Origin: Sedimentisphaera sp050251615
GTDB lineage: Bacteria; Planctomycetota; Phycisphaerae; Sedimentisphaerales; Sedimentisphaeraceae
Direction: 5' to 3'
NCBI GenBank assembly: GCA_050251615.1
Contig: JBFWMM010000008.1
Location: forward strand, 11,525-75,524
DNA: 64,000 nucleotides
Part shown: piece by piece, positions 17,187-26,200 of the stretch
Position numbering within the stretch: position 1 is the stretch's first letter
Layout: every line of letters starts with the position of its first letter
Notes under the pieces: generated by a model
The model's database searches: none
What the model was told of the DNA's origin: nothing
The model's input: only the letters and a program-made list of their open reading frames with translations
Program-made: the position numbers and the translations under genes

Positions 17187-17891
17187 TCAATTATTGTTTT
17201 TCTCTGTAAGACAGTGGTGGCAGGGGGTTCGCCCTGAATCAACAGCCTCTTTCAGGTTGTCAAATAATATAAGGTTGTCTTCCGTAATGCGTTTTGCAGA
17301 CGGGCAGTTTTCAAGGTGGTAGATTTTGCTGTTTTTCGATGCGCAAAACTTCAACACCTTTGCCTGCTCTGATAGCGGCTGCACAGCATCATATTGCTCA
17401 GTTTTTTCCTCGGCCCGGATGACAGTTGCCGGCTTATCACTCTTTGTATCAATGGGTTGTGGCGCCTCGGCGGATTCGTGAACAGCGGGCGGGGCGGGCT
17501 CAGATTTTTCCGCCAGGGCCTCTTCAATAAGGATCCGTGACAGGTTGAGGCCGTTAATCTTTATATCGCCGACAAGAGCAAACTCCCCTTCACATCGTTT
17601 CAAATGATTCAGAGTAATATCAGGGCAGTTTATAAGTAACCTGTCGAGAAAGCGTGAAAGCTGCGTTTTGTAGAAAGGCAGCGATTGCTCATTAACCGTG
17701 GCCGGTACCGCAATTCCCCTCGGATAAACGGCAATTGCCTTGCCGAACAGCTCCGGCCATGCCGGTACGTTCACCGAAATTGACAGATTGCCTATGGAAC
17801 CGGCATATTCACAATGGACTGAATTTGGGTCAGCGCAAAACGCCGACATACCGGCAAACAGAAAAAACAACAGGGCGGTAATCAGCTTCAT
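17187..17891 (-). CDS. Secreted SNase-like / Ada-type metal-binding domain protein, 234 aa
   Basis: A signal peptide (residues 1-19) is followed by a beta-rich region that may be a degenerate staphylococcal-nuclease-like barrel (to about 130), a Pro/Glu linker and a C-terminal Ada-like zinc motif: KIYHLENCPSAKRI...GRTPCHHCL with C-x..C-xx-C spacing. The same C-terminal module often ends bacterial thermonuclease-like proteins. Catalytic Arg/Glu residues of SNase are not obvious, so activity is doubtful. It lies three bases downstream of hydF and is likely co-transcribed. Confidence 0.6.
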   Translation of the reverse strand: MKLITALLFFLFAGMSAFCADPNSVHCEYAGSIGNLSISVNVPAWPELFGKAIAVYPRGIAVPATVNEQSLPFYKTQLSRFLDRLLINCPDITLNHLKRCEGEFALVGDIKINGLNLSRILIEEALAEKSEPAPPAVHESAEAPQPIDTKSDKPATVIRAEEKTEQYDAVQPLSEQAKVLKFCASKNSKIYHLENCPSAKRITEDNLILFDNLKEAVDSGRTPCHHCLTEKNNN

Positions 17892-17894
17892 TTT

Positions 17895-19142
17895 TCAGCC
17901 CCCGAAATTGTCAAGGCTCTCTTTATACGCATTCCAGGCAGTTGGAAACGGCCGAAGTGCCCTCTCAAAAATGCCGAGAGTATATGCGATAGTAAGCCCG
18001 TAATTTGTTATGGGTACACCAAACTCACGCGCCTGCATAATGCGCGAAAGCATCTCACGTTTATTCCACATACAGCCGCCGCAATGGATAATCAAACGAT
18101 AATCCGTTATGTTCTGAGGCCAGTCGCGGCCACGCCAGTGGTCTATTTCAAGCTTGCCGCCGACAAACTGATGTAGCCAGCGGGGTATCTTCACCGTGCC
18201 TATGTCCTCGGTTATGGGGTGATGTGTGCAGGATTCGCATATCATCACCTTATCGCCAGGCCTCAAATTCTCAATTGCCATGGCGCCGCGTGCCATTTCG
18301 GCAAGCTCTGCCTTATATCTTGCAAAAAGTATGCTGAAGCTCGTCATCGGGATATCGTCCGGAGTGTCCGCGGCAACCTTCAAGAAAGCTTGCGAATCGG
18401 TAACGACTATATCAGGTTTAGCTTTGAGCCGGTCGAGTACGCTGCCAAGCTCACGTTCCTTGCATACAATCGCAGAGGCATCGCCGTCAAGCAGGTCGCG
18501 GATGGTCTGCACCTGCGGAAGAATAAGGCGACCTTTCGGAGCCTCCTTGTCAATCGGAACAACAAGAACCGCAAACCCGCCCGGAGATACAAGATCGCTC
18601 AAAATAGAATCATTTTCAAAAAAATCCTGCGGAGCGGTCGAAAGTATCGCGGAGCGCAGGTTTGAAATACCATCACCGGTCTCTGCACTTACGGCTACAA
18701 CAGTTTTGTGGCGCGCGGAGGCATTTTCATGCTCGGCCTCTGAGAGGCCGGTGGCATCGATTTTGTTGTAAACGACTATGTACGGAATTTCAAGCCGGTT
18801 GAACTCGGCGGCCAGATCTTCTTCAAAGCTGTCCCACCTGCCGGCTTCCGTGATAATAATCGCCAGGTCGGTGCGGCGTACAGTGTCCCTTGTCTTTTTG
18901 ATTCTCATCTCGCCGAGCGCGCCGATGTCATCAATGCCCGCGGTATCTATAAAAAGAACCGGTCCCAGCGGAAGCAACTCCATCGGTTTCTCAACGGGGT
19001 CAGTTGTTGTGCCGGCATAATTCGATACAATGGATGACTCCTGGCCGGTCAACCGATTCAGGATAGAGCTTTTGCCGGCGTTACGCTTGCCGAACAGTCC
19101 TATATGTAGCCTGTGGGACTTTGGAGTACTTTGCATTATCAT
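17895..19142 (-). CDS. hydF: [FeFe]-hydrogenase H-cluster maturation GTPase HydF, 415 aa
   Basis: The N-terminal Era-like GTPase domain has GKRNAGKSS (G1), TTTDP (G2), DTAGI (G3) and NKID (G4). The C-terminal part holds the HydF iron-sulfur ligands CESCTHHP and, about 50 residues later, HCGGCMWN (CxH...HCxxC). HydF is the scaffold on which the 2Fe subcluster is assembled before transfer to [FeFe] hydrogenase. HydE, HydG and the hydrogenase are not in the window. Its presence points to H2-producing or -consuming anaerobic metabolism. The start may be the second Met. Confidence 0.93.
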   Translation of the reverse strand: MIMQSTPKSHRLHIGLFGKRNAGKSSILNRLTGQESSIVSNYAGTTTDPVEKPMELLPLGPVLFIDTAGIDDIGALGEMRIKKTRDTVRRTDLAIIITEAGRWDSFEEDLAAEFNRLEIPYIVVYNKIDATGLSEAEHENASARHKTVVAVSAETGDGISNLRSAILSTAPQDFFENDSILSDLVSPGGFAVLVVPIDKEAPKGRLILPQVQTIRDLLDGDASAIVCKERELGSVLDRLKAKPDIVVTDSQAFLKVAADTPDDIPMTSFSILFARYKAELAEMARGAMAIENLRPGDKVMICESCTHHPITEDIGTVKIPRWLHQFVGGKLEIDHWRGRDWPQNITDYRLIIHCGGCMWNKREMLSRIMQAREFGVPITNYGLTIAYTLGIFERALRPFPTAWNAYKESLDNFGG

Positions 19143-19253
19143 ATCTCTTGATTGTTAAAACAAGCGTTATTATAGTGTTTAGTGGCGGGGCTGTCCAATT
19201 ATTCCTGTAAAACAAACGCACGATAATTTATGTTCTGTTGCATTAGTGGTGTT

Positions 19254-19292
19254 AAGAAAAAAACAGCTCTTCTTTGCTGCTGTTTTTTCTTA
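19254..19292 (-). terminator. Intrinsic terminator after xseB-tRNA-Leu
   Basis: An A-rich arm ending ACAGC (19254-19267) pairs with GCTGTTTTTTCTT (19279-19291), giving a hairpin with T-tracts on both strands just beyond the tRNA 3' end. Confidence 0.65.
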
Positions 19293-19293
19293 A

Positions 19294-19375
19294 TGCGAGC
19301 GAGAGGAGTCGAACCTCCACACCCTTGGGTACCAGAACCTAAATCTGGCGCGTCTGCCAATTCCGCCACGCTCGC
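19294..19375 (-). tRNA. tRNA-Leu (anticodon UAG)
   Basis: On the minus strand GCGAGCG begins the acceptor stem and CGCTCGC-A closes it. The anticodon stem CCAGA/TCTGG encloses loop TTTAGGT with anticodon TAG. A long class-II variable arm and the GGTTCGA T-loop are present. It begins only five bases after the xseB stop codon, so it is probably processed from the same transcript. Confidence 0.95.
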
Positions 19376-19380
19376 CTGTC

Positions 19381-19587
19381 TTACTCCGACTCGGTCAGAG
19401 TGATGATTTTTTCTTCGCACCGCTTCAGTATTTCTTTACAGTGGGCTATAAGTTTCATTCCTTCTTCGTATTTCTTAAGGCTTTCTTCTAAACCGACTTG
19501 CCCGTTCTCAATCGACGAGACAACGTCTTTGAGCTTGCCGATGGCCTGTTCAAATGTCAGTTCCTGTTTGTTTGCTTTTTCAGTCAT
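19381..19587 (-). CDS. xseB: Exodeoxyribonuclease VII small subunit XseB, 68 aa
   Basis: A short helical protein with the XseB pattern: LTFEQAIGKLKDVVSSIENGQVGLEESLKKYEEGMKLI, then LKRCEEKI. XseB binds the large subunit XseA to make the nuclease that degrades single-stranded DNA. Length is typical (about 70). xseA is not in the window. The gene follows cobO by about 43 bases and runs straight into tRNA-Leu(UAG). Confidence 0.92.
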   Translation of the reverse strand: MTEKANKQELTFEQAIGKLKDVVSSIENGQVGLEESLKKYEEGMKLIAHCKEILKRCEEKIITLTESE

Positions 19588-19630
19588 ATTCTTATCCGTT
19601 AACTTGAGCCGGCATTATATTGTTAATCAG

Positions 19631-20173
19631 CTAAAACTCAATACCTTTTCTGGCCGCAATCCCTTTATCGAACGGATGCTTGATGCATTTGACCTCCGTA
19701 GCCAAATCCGAAAGTTCAATGAGCTGCTCGGATGCACCGCGGCCGGTAAGAACAATTTCAACCCTCGGATCCCTTGTTTTAATCAGCTCTTTGATTTGCT
19801 CAATATCGATCAGTCCTATATTCACGCAGTAACATATTTCATCAAGCACAATCAAATTGTACTCTCTGTTTTGAGCCATTTTGAGGATCATCTCCATTGC
19901 CATTTTGATTTGAGATGAAGCAATTGCCCTGTCTCTCTCGCAATTGGGAGAGTTTAGCATATCCCATTGAAAATCAATTACGCCAAACTCTATCGGTAAT
20001 TCATAGCTTTCGCATAAGTTTCTTTCGGACAATTCAAGACTTGCCGGCTTTAGAAACTGATAAAACAGCACATTGTTGCCGTCTCCCGCCGCCCTGAGGC
20101 TAAGGCCGAGCGCTGCGGTTGTTTTGCCTTTGCCGTCACCTGTATAGAGCTGCACAAGTCCCTGTTTAATCAT
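19631..20173 (-). CDS. cobO: Cob(I)yrinic acid a,c-diamide adenosyltransferase (CobA/BtuR type), 180 aa
   Basis: The P-loop YTGDGKGKTTAALGL opens the protein and VLDEICYC and ELVLTGR-like (EIVLTGRGA) blocks follow; together they define the BtuR/CobO/CobA family, which transfers adenosyl from ATP to cobalt. The start is ATG 20173, which overlaps the murD stop by eight bases; longer in-frame starts would lie wholly within murD. Length is typical. It fits a cell using adenosylcobalamin; a homocysteine methyltransferase module elsewhere in the window may relate to cobalamin use. Confidence 0.92.
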   Translation of the reverse strand: MIKQGLVQLYTGDGKGKTTAALGLSLRAAGDGNNVLFYQFLKPASLELSERNLCESYELPIEFGVIDFQWDMLNSPNCERDRAIASSQIKMAMEMILKMAQNREYNLIVLDEICYCVNIGLIDIEQIKELIKTRDPRVEIVLTGRGASEQLIELSDLATEVKCIKHPFDKGIAARKGIEF

Positions 20174-21515
20174 TACACTTGCTCCTTGCCATTGCGCTGA
20201 ACATATCGCCTCTCTGCTTAAAGTTGTCAAACATATCGTAGCTGGCGCAGGCCGGAGAAAGAAGAATACTGTCCCCTGATTGAGCAAGTCCGGCAGCAAA
20301 ATCGACTGCCTCTTGAAGGGTACCTGCATAGACTACTTTACAGCGATTCCCTGCGCAGCCTTCAATTAAACTGCCTATCGTTTTTGCAGTTGTTCCGATA
20401 AGCACCGCGGCTTTAACTCTTTCGGCAGCAAGCCTGCACATATCGTCAAAAGGAATCTTTTTGTCGTATCCACCTGCTATTAACAGTATTCCGCCATCAA
20501 AAGCATTGATGCCGGCTATTGTGCTTTCGGGAGTTGTAGAGATCGAATCGTTGTACCATTTTATGCCGTTTGATTGCGCGACGAGCTCAAGCCTGTGTGG
20601 AAGCGCCTTAAAAGCGGCAAGTGAGGAGGCAATAGTCTCATCGTCAACGCCGAATGCCCTACAAATACTGCGTGCGGCGGCGAGATTGCTTTTGTTGGCC
20701 CTGCCCGGTAGCGGATATTTCTGATACACCCGCTGCGGCACATCCTCGGCAGAAAACTTCTGAACACTTACCCCCGCAGGCATTTCATTACACCAGCTCG
20801 AACTTACCGGGTCTTCAGCGTTCAGAAATGCAAAACCGCCGGTAAGATTTTGAAACATTGTTTTCTTTGCGTTGCAATAATTCTCAAACGTGCCGTGCCT
20901 GTCGAGATGATTCGGCGTAAGGTTTGTTATCGCGGCAACATAGGGCGCAAGCCTGAACGTGTCGAGCTGTTCGGCCTGAAAGCTTGAAATCTCAAGCACA
21001 ACCACGTCCTCTGCCGTGATTTCGTCAAGCGCCGTCATCAGGGGCAGGTTGCCAATATTCCCGCCAAGCCAGGCCTTTCTGAACTCGCAAGCCCCGCTCT
21101 CGCAAGCATGCGAGAGAATATGATAAGTGAGTGCGGTTGTAGTGCTTTTCCCGTTTGAGCCTGTGATAGCTACAATTTTCGCCGGGCAACGCTCGAAAAA
21201 CAAGGCGATTGAAGATGTTACAACCGCCCCGCTGTCTCTTGCAATTTGTATAAACCGGTTTTCAGGGGGAACCGCAGGATTTACAATAAGGACATCGCAT
21301 TCGCGAAAATCTTCCTCTTTATGTTCCCCGCAGGCTATACTGACATTTGGCAAAGCCGCAAGTTCGTCGATATTGTGTATCTTCTCCGCAGGAGAAAGAT
21401 CTGCCGCGAGCACTCGTTCGGCAAACCGTGATGCGTATTTAACGGCATCATGCCCCCCGCCAAACTTGCCAATTCCCATGACAAGCACTCTCGCCCCGTC
21501 GAGATTTACAGGCAT
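20166..21515 (-). CDS. murD: UDP-N-acetylmuramoyl-L-alanine:D-glutamate ligase MurD, 449 aa
   Basis: Mur-ligase architecture: an N-terminal UDP-binding domain (GIGKFGGG), the ATP-binding P-loop ITGSNGKSTT at about 115, the TNLTPNHLDRHG block, then the C-terminal domain with NDSISTTPESTIAGI and the LLSPACASYDMFDNFKQRGDMF ending typical of MurD. It adds D-Glu during peptidoglycan precursor synthesis in the cytoplasm, direct evidence for peptidoglycan. It is isolated from other mur genes and lies between pyrF (ten-base gap) and cobO (overlap). Confidence 0.93.
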   Translation of the reverse strand: MPVNLDGARVLVMGIGKFGGGHDAVKYASRFAERVLAADLSPAEKIHNIDELAALPNVSIACGEHKEEDFRECDVLIVNPAVPPENRFIQIARDSGAVVTSSIALFFERCPAKIVAITGSNGKSTTTALTYHILSHACESGACEFRKAWLGGNIGNLPLMTALDEITAEDVVVLEISSFQAEQLDTFRLAPYVAAITNLTPNHLDRHGTFENYCNAKKTMFQNLTGGFAFLNAEDPVSSSWCNEMPAGVSVQKFSAEDVPQRVYQKYPLPGRANKSNLAAARSICRAFGVDDETIASSLAAFKALPHRLELVAQSNGIKWYNDSISTTPESTIAGINAFDGGILLIAGGYDKKIPFDDMCRLAAERVKAAVLIGTTAKTIGSLIEGCAGNRCKVVYAGTLQEAVDFAAGLAQSGDSILLSPACASYDMFDNFKQRGDMFSAMARSKCND

Positions 21516-21525
21516 ATTATACCCT

Positions 21526-22464
21526 TCAGCCTTGCATTGCCCTTGTCAGTATTTCATTAGCATCGATTGTTGCCTGTTCGATGCACTTCTCCCAGTTGTC
21601 GCCGAATTGATCGGTATAAACAGGATTTTCATATGCGTAAAGTATTCCACGAGAAGAATTTATGAGCGCACCGCTCATATCGTTTTTGCAGAAACGCACG
21701 CAATCGGCAGCCTGACCACCCTGCGAGCCGAATCCCGGCACGAGAAACCAGACGTTGGGATATTTTATCCTGAGGTTTGATGTATGTTCAGGGGTTGTAC
21801 CGCCGATTACCATGCCGATATTGCTGTAACCGGACTCGCCAATCCTCTTGGGCTGGTTGGCTATTTCTGCGGTGATTTCGGCCAATATCTGATAAAACGC
21901 TTCGCCCGTTTTGCTGATGGCATCCTGAAGCCTTGCCGCTGAGGGGTTGCTTGCACGCACCCACACAAAAACTCCGTTGCCTGAATCCGTAGCGGTGTCT
22001 GCAAAGGGCAGAATGCCATCTGCGCCTGCAAAGCCATTGATAGTTATGGCGTCCGGTGCTACAACATTGAGGCTTTTGAACTTCGGTTCTTTGATGTGCG
22101 CATCGGCGTATGCAAGGCACGTGTGCCCGATGTCGCCGCGCTTGACATCACCAATTACCTGAATCCCCATGGATTCAGCCTCGGTAACAAGGCTGTAGTA
22201 TGCTTCGAGGCCGTCCCAGTAGAACTTCTCGAAATATGCCACGTTCAGCTTAACCGCAGGTACCAGCGGAGCCACAATCTTCAATACTCTGGCGCAGTAG
22301 TCGAGTGTTGCGTCGATAACCGCGTCAATGTCGTTGGGGGAATTGCCGTAACGTTTGCGAATTTCTTCGGGCAGTCTGCCGTAAACGGGGTCAATTCCTA
22401 CGCATAATACGCTCTTCTTTGCCTGTACGGCGCTGTAGAGTCTGTCTCCAAAATGTTTTGCCAT
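21526..22464 (-). CDS. pyrF: Orotidine 5'-phosphate decarboxylase, type 2, 312 aa
   Basis: The active-site block VIGDVKRGDIGHT matches the longer type-2 (subfamily 2) OMP decarboxylases, as do LCVGIDP at the start and GFGSQGGQ near the end. It converts OMP to UMP, the last step of de novo pyrimidine synthesis. Length around 310 is normal for this subfamily. A minus-strand promoter lies about 95 bases upstream, so it probably heads the pyrF-murD-cobO-xseB-tRNA run. Confidence 0.93.
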   Translation of the reverse strand: MAKHFGDRLYSAVQAKKSVLCVGIDPVYGRLPEEIRKRYGNSPNDIDAVIDATLDYCARVLKIVAPLVPAVKLNVAYFEKFYWDGLEAYYSLVTEAESMGIQVIGDVKRGDIGHTCLAYADAHIKEPKFKSLNVVAPDAITINGFAGADGILPFADTATDSGNGVFVWVRASNPSAARLQDAISKTGEAFYQILAEITAEIANQPKRIGESGYSNIGMVIGGTTPEHTSNLRIKYPNVWFLVPGFGSQGGQAADCVRFCKNDMSGALINSSRGILYAYENPVYTDQFGDNWEKCIEQATIDANEILTRAMQG

Positions 22465-22820
22465 TTTCTATTCCTTTTAAATGTTCGCTGCATAATTGCG
22501 ACCGGCGCGAGCTGCCGAAACAGACGCGCGAATCCATCCTTGAAATATAGTTATTTGACATTATATTACAAGAACGAACTGCCAACAACGCGCAGGAAAG
22601 AGCGAAGTACCAGAACATTTATGAAAAAACATTGAGTTACTCTTTGCTGAGCCCTGAGCAAATTTACATAACCTGCGTCTTTTTTGTGTTCAGAGGAGGA
22701 AAATACGGTTTTCACTTGAAAGAAAGGCAATTCATCGCAAAATATGTACTTCTAAAAAAATATCGCAGTCTTGGTAGTAAGAGCCACCATCTGTAACGAA
22801 AGAATTTGGAGTTATAATAA
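22465..22820. other. Intergenic region between divergent pyrF and gatC
   Basis: 356 bases with no convincing gene. It contains the pyrF promoter listed separately. A TATAAT sits at 22813-22818, directly before the gatC ATG, with no -35 box, so it is probably coincidental. No riboswitch or hairpin was recognised. Confidence 0.6.
22560..22588 (-). promoter_or_regulatory. Probable promoter of the pyrF operon
   Basis: On the minus strand TTGTTG (22583-22588) and TATAAT (22560-22565) are separated by 17 bp, about 95 bases upstream of the pyrF start. Confidence 0.45.
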
Positions 22821-23126
22821 ATGTCAAACATAATCGATGAGAAGCAGGTGCGCGAGGTTGCCGCGCTGGCTCGCCTTGAGCTTACAGAAAGCGAAGTGAG
22901 CGAGTTTGCAACGCAGCTCAGCAGCATCCTTTCGTATGTCGAAAAGCTCGGTGAGCTTGATACAGAGGGCGTAGAGCCGATGGCACATTGCCTGCCTATA
23001 AAGAACGTCTTCCGTGAAGATATTCCGCATGAGCCTTTGAGCAGGGAGCTCGCCCTGAAGAATGCCCCCGATTCCGACGGCACATACTTCTGTGTGCCCA
23101 AGGTACTTGACGGCGGCGAAGCGTAA
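22821..23126 (+). CDS. gatC: Aspartyl/glutamyl-tRNA amidotransferase subunit C, 101 aa
   Basis: A short helical protein with VREVAALARLELTESEVSEFATQLSSILSYVEKLGELDTEGVEP, the GatC signature. It stabilises the GatA-GatB complex that amidates mischarged Asp-tRNA(Asn) or Glu-tRNA(Gln). First gene of a gatCAB operon; ribosome binding site GGAG at about 22810. Confidence 0.95.
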   Translation: MSNIIDEKQVREVAALARLELTESEVSEFATQLSSILSYVEKLGELDTEGVEPMAHCLPIKNVFREDIPHEPLSRELALKNAPDSDGTYFCVPKVLDGGEA

Positions 23127-23149
23127 ACGACAAAACGAATGAGAACAAA

Positions 23150-24613
23150 ATGAGTATAACAGCACAATCATTGCTTGCCGTGAGGGACAAGATAGCTTCC
23201 GGAGAGATTACAAGCCTCGAAGCAACGAAATCGGCGTTCGAGGCGATAGAAACCAGGGACAAGGAAATCGGCGCGTTTTTGAGCCTGTTCAAGGAACATT
23301 GTCTCGAAAAAGCTAAGATAATAGACGCACGCATCGCAGCCGGTGAGAAATGCGGCAAGCTTGCAGGCATTCCGATCGCCATCAAAGACAACATGGCAAC
23401 AAGCTGGGGCAAGACAACCTGCTCCTCGAAAATTCTCTCTGACTTTGAAGCGCCGTACAACGCAACGGCTGTTGAGAAGCTTCTTGCGGAAGACGCCATA
23501 ATTATCGGCAAGCTCAATATGGACGAGTTCGCCATGGGCTCCAGCACTGAAAACGCCGGCATTGGCAAGACGGTTAATCCGTGGGACACCTCACGCGTAA
23601 CCGGTGGTAGCAGCGGCGGTAGCGCGGCGGCAGTAGCCGCGGGGCTATGCTATGGCTCGCTCGGCTCAGACACCGGCGGTTCAATTCGCCAGCCGGCCAG
23701 TTTCTGCGGCGTAGTGGGCGTCAAACCGACATACGGCCGCGTATCGAGATATGGCCTCGTCGCTTACGGTTCCAGCCTCGACCAGATCGGCCCCTTTGCC
23801 CGCAACACAAAGGACGCCGCTCTGCTTCTGGAAGCCATCAGCGGCCATGACGCCAAAGACAGCACAAGCGTAACAGACCGTGCCGCAGGCAGCGCAGATT
23901 ACCTTGCGGACATAGACAAGCCCGTAAAGAGGCTCAAGATTGCTATTGTACCGGAGTTTCTTACGGGTGCAAGCGAACCCGTGCGCGAGGCGATAAACAA
24001 GGCGATAGACTTCTACAAATCTACGGGCGCGGAGATTGTAGAAGTGTCCATGCCGCACGCCGAATACGCAATAGCCGCATATTACATCGTGGCAACGGCT
24101 GAGGCATCAGCGAATCTTGCCCGCTTTGACGGCGTCCGCTACGGCCACCGCAGCAAAGACGTAAAAGAGTATATGGACGTTTACAACAAGAGCAGAAATG
24201 AGGGTTTCGGGCAGGAAGTCAAACGGAGGATTATGCTCGGCACATACGCTCTCTCCAGCGGCTACTACGACGCCTACTACCTCAAGGCGCTGAAAGTTCG
24301 CAGGCTCATCCGCAACGACTTCACCGAAGCGTTCGCCAAGGCTGACTGTCTGCTCATGCCGACCGCCCCGTCAACGGCGTTCAAGCTCGGACAGAATACT
24401 TCCGACCCGCTCCAGATGTACCTTGAGGACATCTATACGATTTCGGTTAACCTTGCGGGTGTACCGGGAGTTAGTATTCCATGCGGCATTGATGCGGATA
24501 ATATGCCCATAGGTATGCAGATTATCACAGACTCCTTCAAAGAAGCCAAGATGCTGCGTATAGCGAGGATGTTTGAAGCGGCGCACGATTTCGCCGACAA
24601 GATCGCCGAATGA
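23150..24613 (+). CDS. gatA: Aspartyl/glutamyl-tRNA amidotransferase subunit A, 487 aa
   Basis: Amidase-signature enzyme with catalytic Lys in AIKDNM (about residue 80), the cis-Ser block TGGSSGGSAAAVAAG and the nucleophile region GSDTGGSIRQPASFCG. GatA releases ammonia from glutamine for transfer to the misacylated tRNA. Length matches the family. It starts 23 bases after gatC. Confidence 0.96.
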   Translation: MSITAQSLLAVRDKIASGEITSLEATKSAFEAIETRDKEIGAFLSLFKEHCLEKAKIIDARIAAGEKCGKLAGIPIAIKDNMATSWGKTTCSSKILSDFEAPYNATAVEKLLAEDAIIIGKLNMDEFAMGSSTENAGIGKTVNPWDTSRVTGGSSGGSAAAVAAGLCYGSLGSDTGGSIRQPASFCGVVGVKPTYGRVSRYGLVAYGSSLDQIGPFARNTKDAALLLEAISGHDAKDSTSVTDRAAGSADYLADIDKPVKRLKIAIVPEFLTGASEPVREAINKAIDFYKSTGAEIVEVSMPHAEYAIAAYYIVATAEASANLARFDGVRYGHRSKDVKEYMDVYNKSRNEGFGQEVKRRIMLGTYALSSGYYDAYYLKALKVRRLIRNDFTEAFAKADCLLMPTAPSTAFKLGQNTSDPLQMYLEDIYTISVNLAGVPGVSIPCGIDADNMPIGMQIITDSFKEAKMLRIARMFEAAHDFADKIAE

Positions 24614-24647
24614 ACAAACCAGATAGAGGATAACATCAGAGATTACG

Positions 24648-26111
24648 ATGAGTGGAATTAAATACAAAACGATTGTCGGGCTGGAAATTCACGTTCAGCT
24701 CAACACAAAGACCAAAATGTTCTGTAGCTGCCCCGTCGAGTACGGTCAGGAGCCCAACACGAAGGTGTGCCCGGTTTGTCTCGGGATGCCGGGCGCATTG
24801 CCTGTGATGAACAAGCAGGCATACGAGTACTCCGTGCTTGCGGCGCTGGCACTTGGCTGCAATATCCCCCGCTTCACCAAGTGGGACAGAAAAAACTACT
24901 TCTACCCCGACCTGCCCAAAGGCTATCAGATAAGCCAGTACGACCTGCCAATGAGCGAGCACGGTTTCATAGAGATACCGCTTGAATCAGGCGAGATAAA
25001 ACGCATTAGAATCACACGTGCACATCTCGAAGAGGATGCCGGCAAAAACTCCCACGAAGCGGGCGAGAGCTCGCAGGTGGATTTGAACCGTGCAGGAACG
25101 CCGCTTCTGGAAATCGTAACCGAGCCGGATATGAACAATGGCGTTGAAGTGCGCCAGATGGCGACAGAGCTTCAGCGAATCGTGCGCTATCTGGGGGTGT
25201 CTGAGGGCGATATGCAGAAGGGCCAGATGCGCTTCGAGCCGAACATCAACCTGATAATAGAGAAAGACGGCAAACAGTACCGCACCGCGATTGTGGAGGT
25301 GAAAAACCTCAACAGCTTCAAGGCGCTTGAAAAGAGCGTTGACTACGAAACAAAGCGCCAGCTTCGCGAGTTTACGGATAACGGTGCCGTCTGGGAAAAT
25401 ACCGCAAAATCAACCCGTGGCTGGGATGCTGACAAAGAGATTACCCTGCACCAGCGCAGCAAGGAGCTCGCCAACGACTACCGCTATTTCCCCGATCCTG
25501 ACCTCGTGCCCGTGGAAATAAGCGAAGAGTGGTTTGACAGCATCAAAGCGAGTTTGCCGGAACTGCCGCTTGCCAAGGAAAAGAGATTTGTAACCGAGCT
25601 TGGCCTCAGCGCGTACGACGCATCCGTGCTTACCGCCGACAGAGGTCTCGCTGAATACTACGAGGCGGCCGTTGCCGCCGGTGGCGATGCAAAGCGCGTC
25701 TGCAACCTCCTCACTCAGGATGGTCTCAAACTGGCCAATGATGCAGGTATCAGCTTCGCAGAGTTCGGTCTGCCTGCCGAACATATCGCGGAGCTTGCAA
25801 AGATTGCGGATGAGGGCACTGTCGGCTCATCAGCGGCAAGTAAGATTCTCGCCGCAATGACGGAAACAAAGAAGGCTCCAATGGCGCTGGCAGAGGAAAT
25901 GAACCTCATCCAAACCAGCGATGCGAGCGAGCTTGAAGCTATCGTACGCGAGGTGTTCGCGGAAAATGAAAAGGCCGTTGAAGACGCTAAAGACGGCAAG
26001 AAAGCACCGAAATCCCGCGGTTTCCTGATGGGACAGGTGATGCGCAAGTCCAAAGGACAGGCAAACCCGAAAGTGGCCGGCGATATTATCGACAAGCTGC
26101 TTAGGGAGTAA
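24648..26111 (+). CDS. gatB: Aspartyl/glutamyl-tRNA amidotransferase subunit B, 487 aa
   Basis: Begins with the GatB signature IVGLEIHVQLNTKTKMFC and CPVCLGMPGALPV, includes KNYFYPDLPKGYQISQYD, and ends with the helical YqeY-like tRNA-binding tail with FLMGQVMRKSKGQANPK. GatB activates the misacylated tRNA with ATP and channels ammonia. The operon implies that Asn-tRNA and/or Gln-tRNA are made by the indirect route. Last gene of gatCAB. Confidence 0.96.
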   Translation: MSGIKYKTIVGLEIHVQLNTKTKMFCSCPVEYGQEPNTKVCPVCLGMPGALPVMNKQAYEYSVLAALALGCNIPRFTKWDRKNYFYPDLPKGYQISQYDLPMSEHGFIEIPLESGEIKRIRITRAHLEEDAGKNSHEAGESSQVDLNRAGTPLLEIVTEPDMNNGVEVRQMATELQRIVRYLGVSEGDMQKGQMRFEPNINLIIEKDGKQYRTAIVEVKNLNSFKALEKSVDYETKRQLREFTDNGAVWENTAKSTRGWDADKEITLHQRSKELANDYRYFPDPDLVPVEISEEWFDSIKASLPELPLAKEKRFVTELGLSAYDASVLTADRGLAEYYEAAVAAGGDAKRVCNLLTQDGLKLANDAGISFAEFGLPAEHIAELAKIADEGTVGSSAASKILAAMTETKKAPMALAEEMNLIQTSDASELEAIVREVFAENEKAVEDAKDGKKAPKSRGFLMGQVMRKSKGQANPKVAGDIIDKLLRE

Positions 26112-26119
26112 GTGAAATG

Positions 26120-26181
26120 CCGGCAGGGCAAATTTCTGCCGGAAAACAAACGATTGTCTTGCCGCAAAGTAAAGCGGCAAG
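26120..26181. terminator. Two stem-loops between convergent genes
   Basis: CCGGCAG (26120-26126) pairs with CTGCCGG (26136-26142); CTTGCCGC (26158-26165) pairs with GCGGCAAG (26174-26181). They lie between gatB and the converging activase gene. T-tracts are weak, so termination is plausible but not certain. Confidence 0.45.
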
Positions 26182-26200
26182 GCAATTCCATAATTGTGGA

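Noticed and set aside
22813..22818. Perfect TATAAT right before gatC
   Set aside because: It touches the start codon and has no -35 box at a suitable distance; probably chance.
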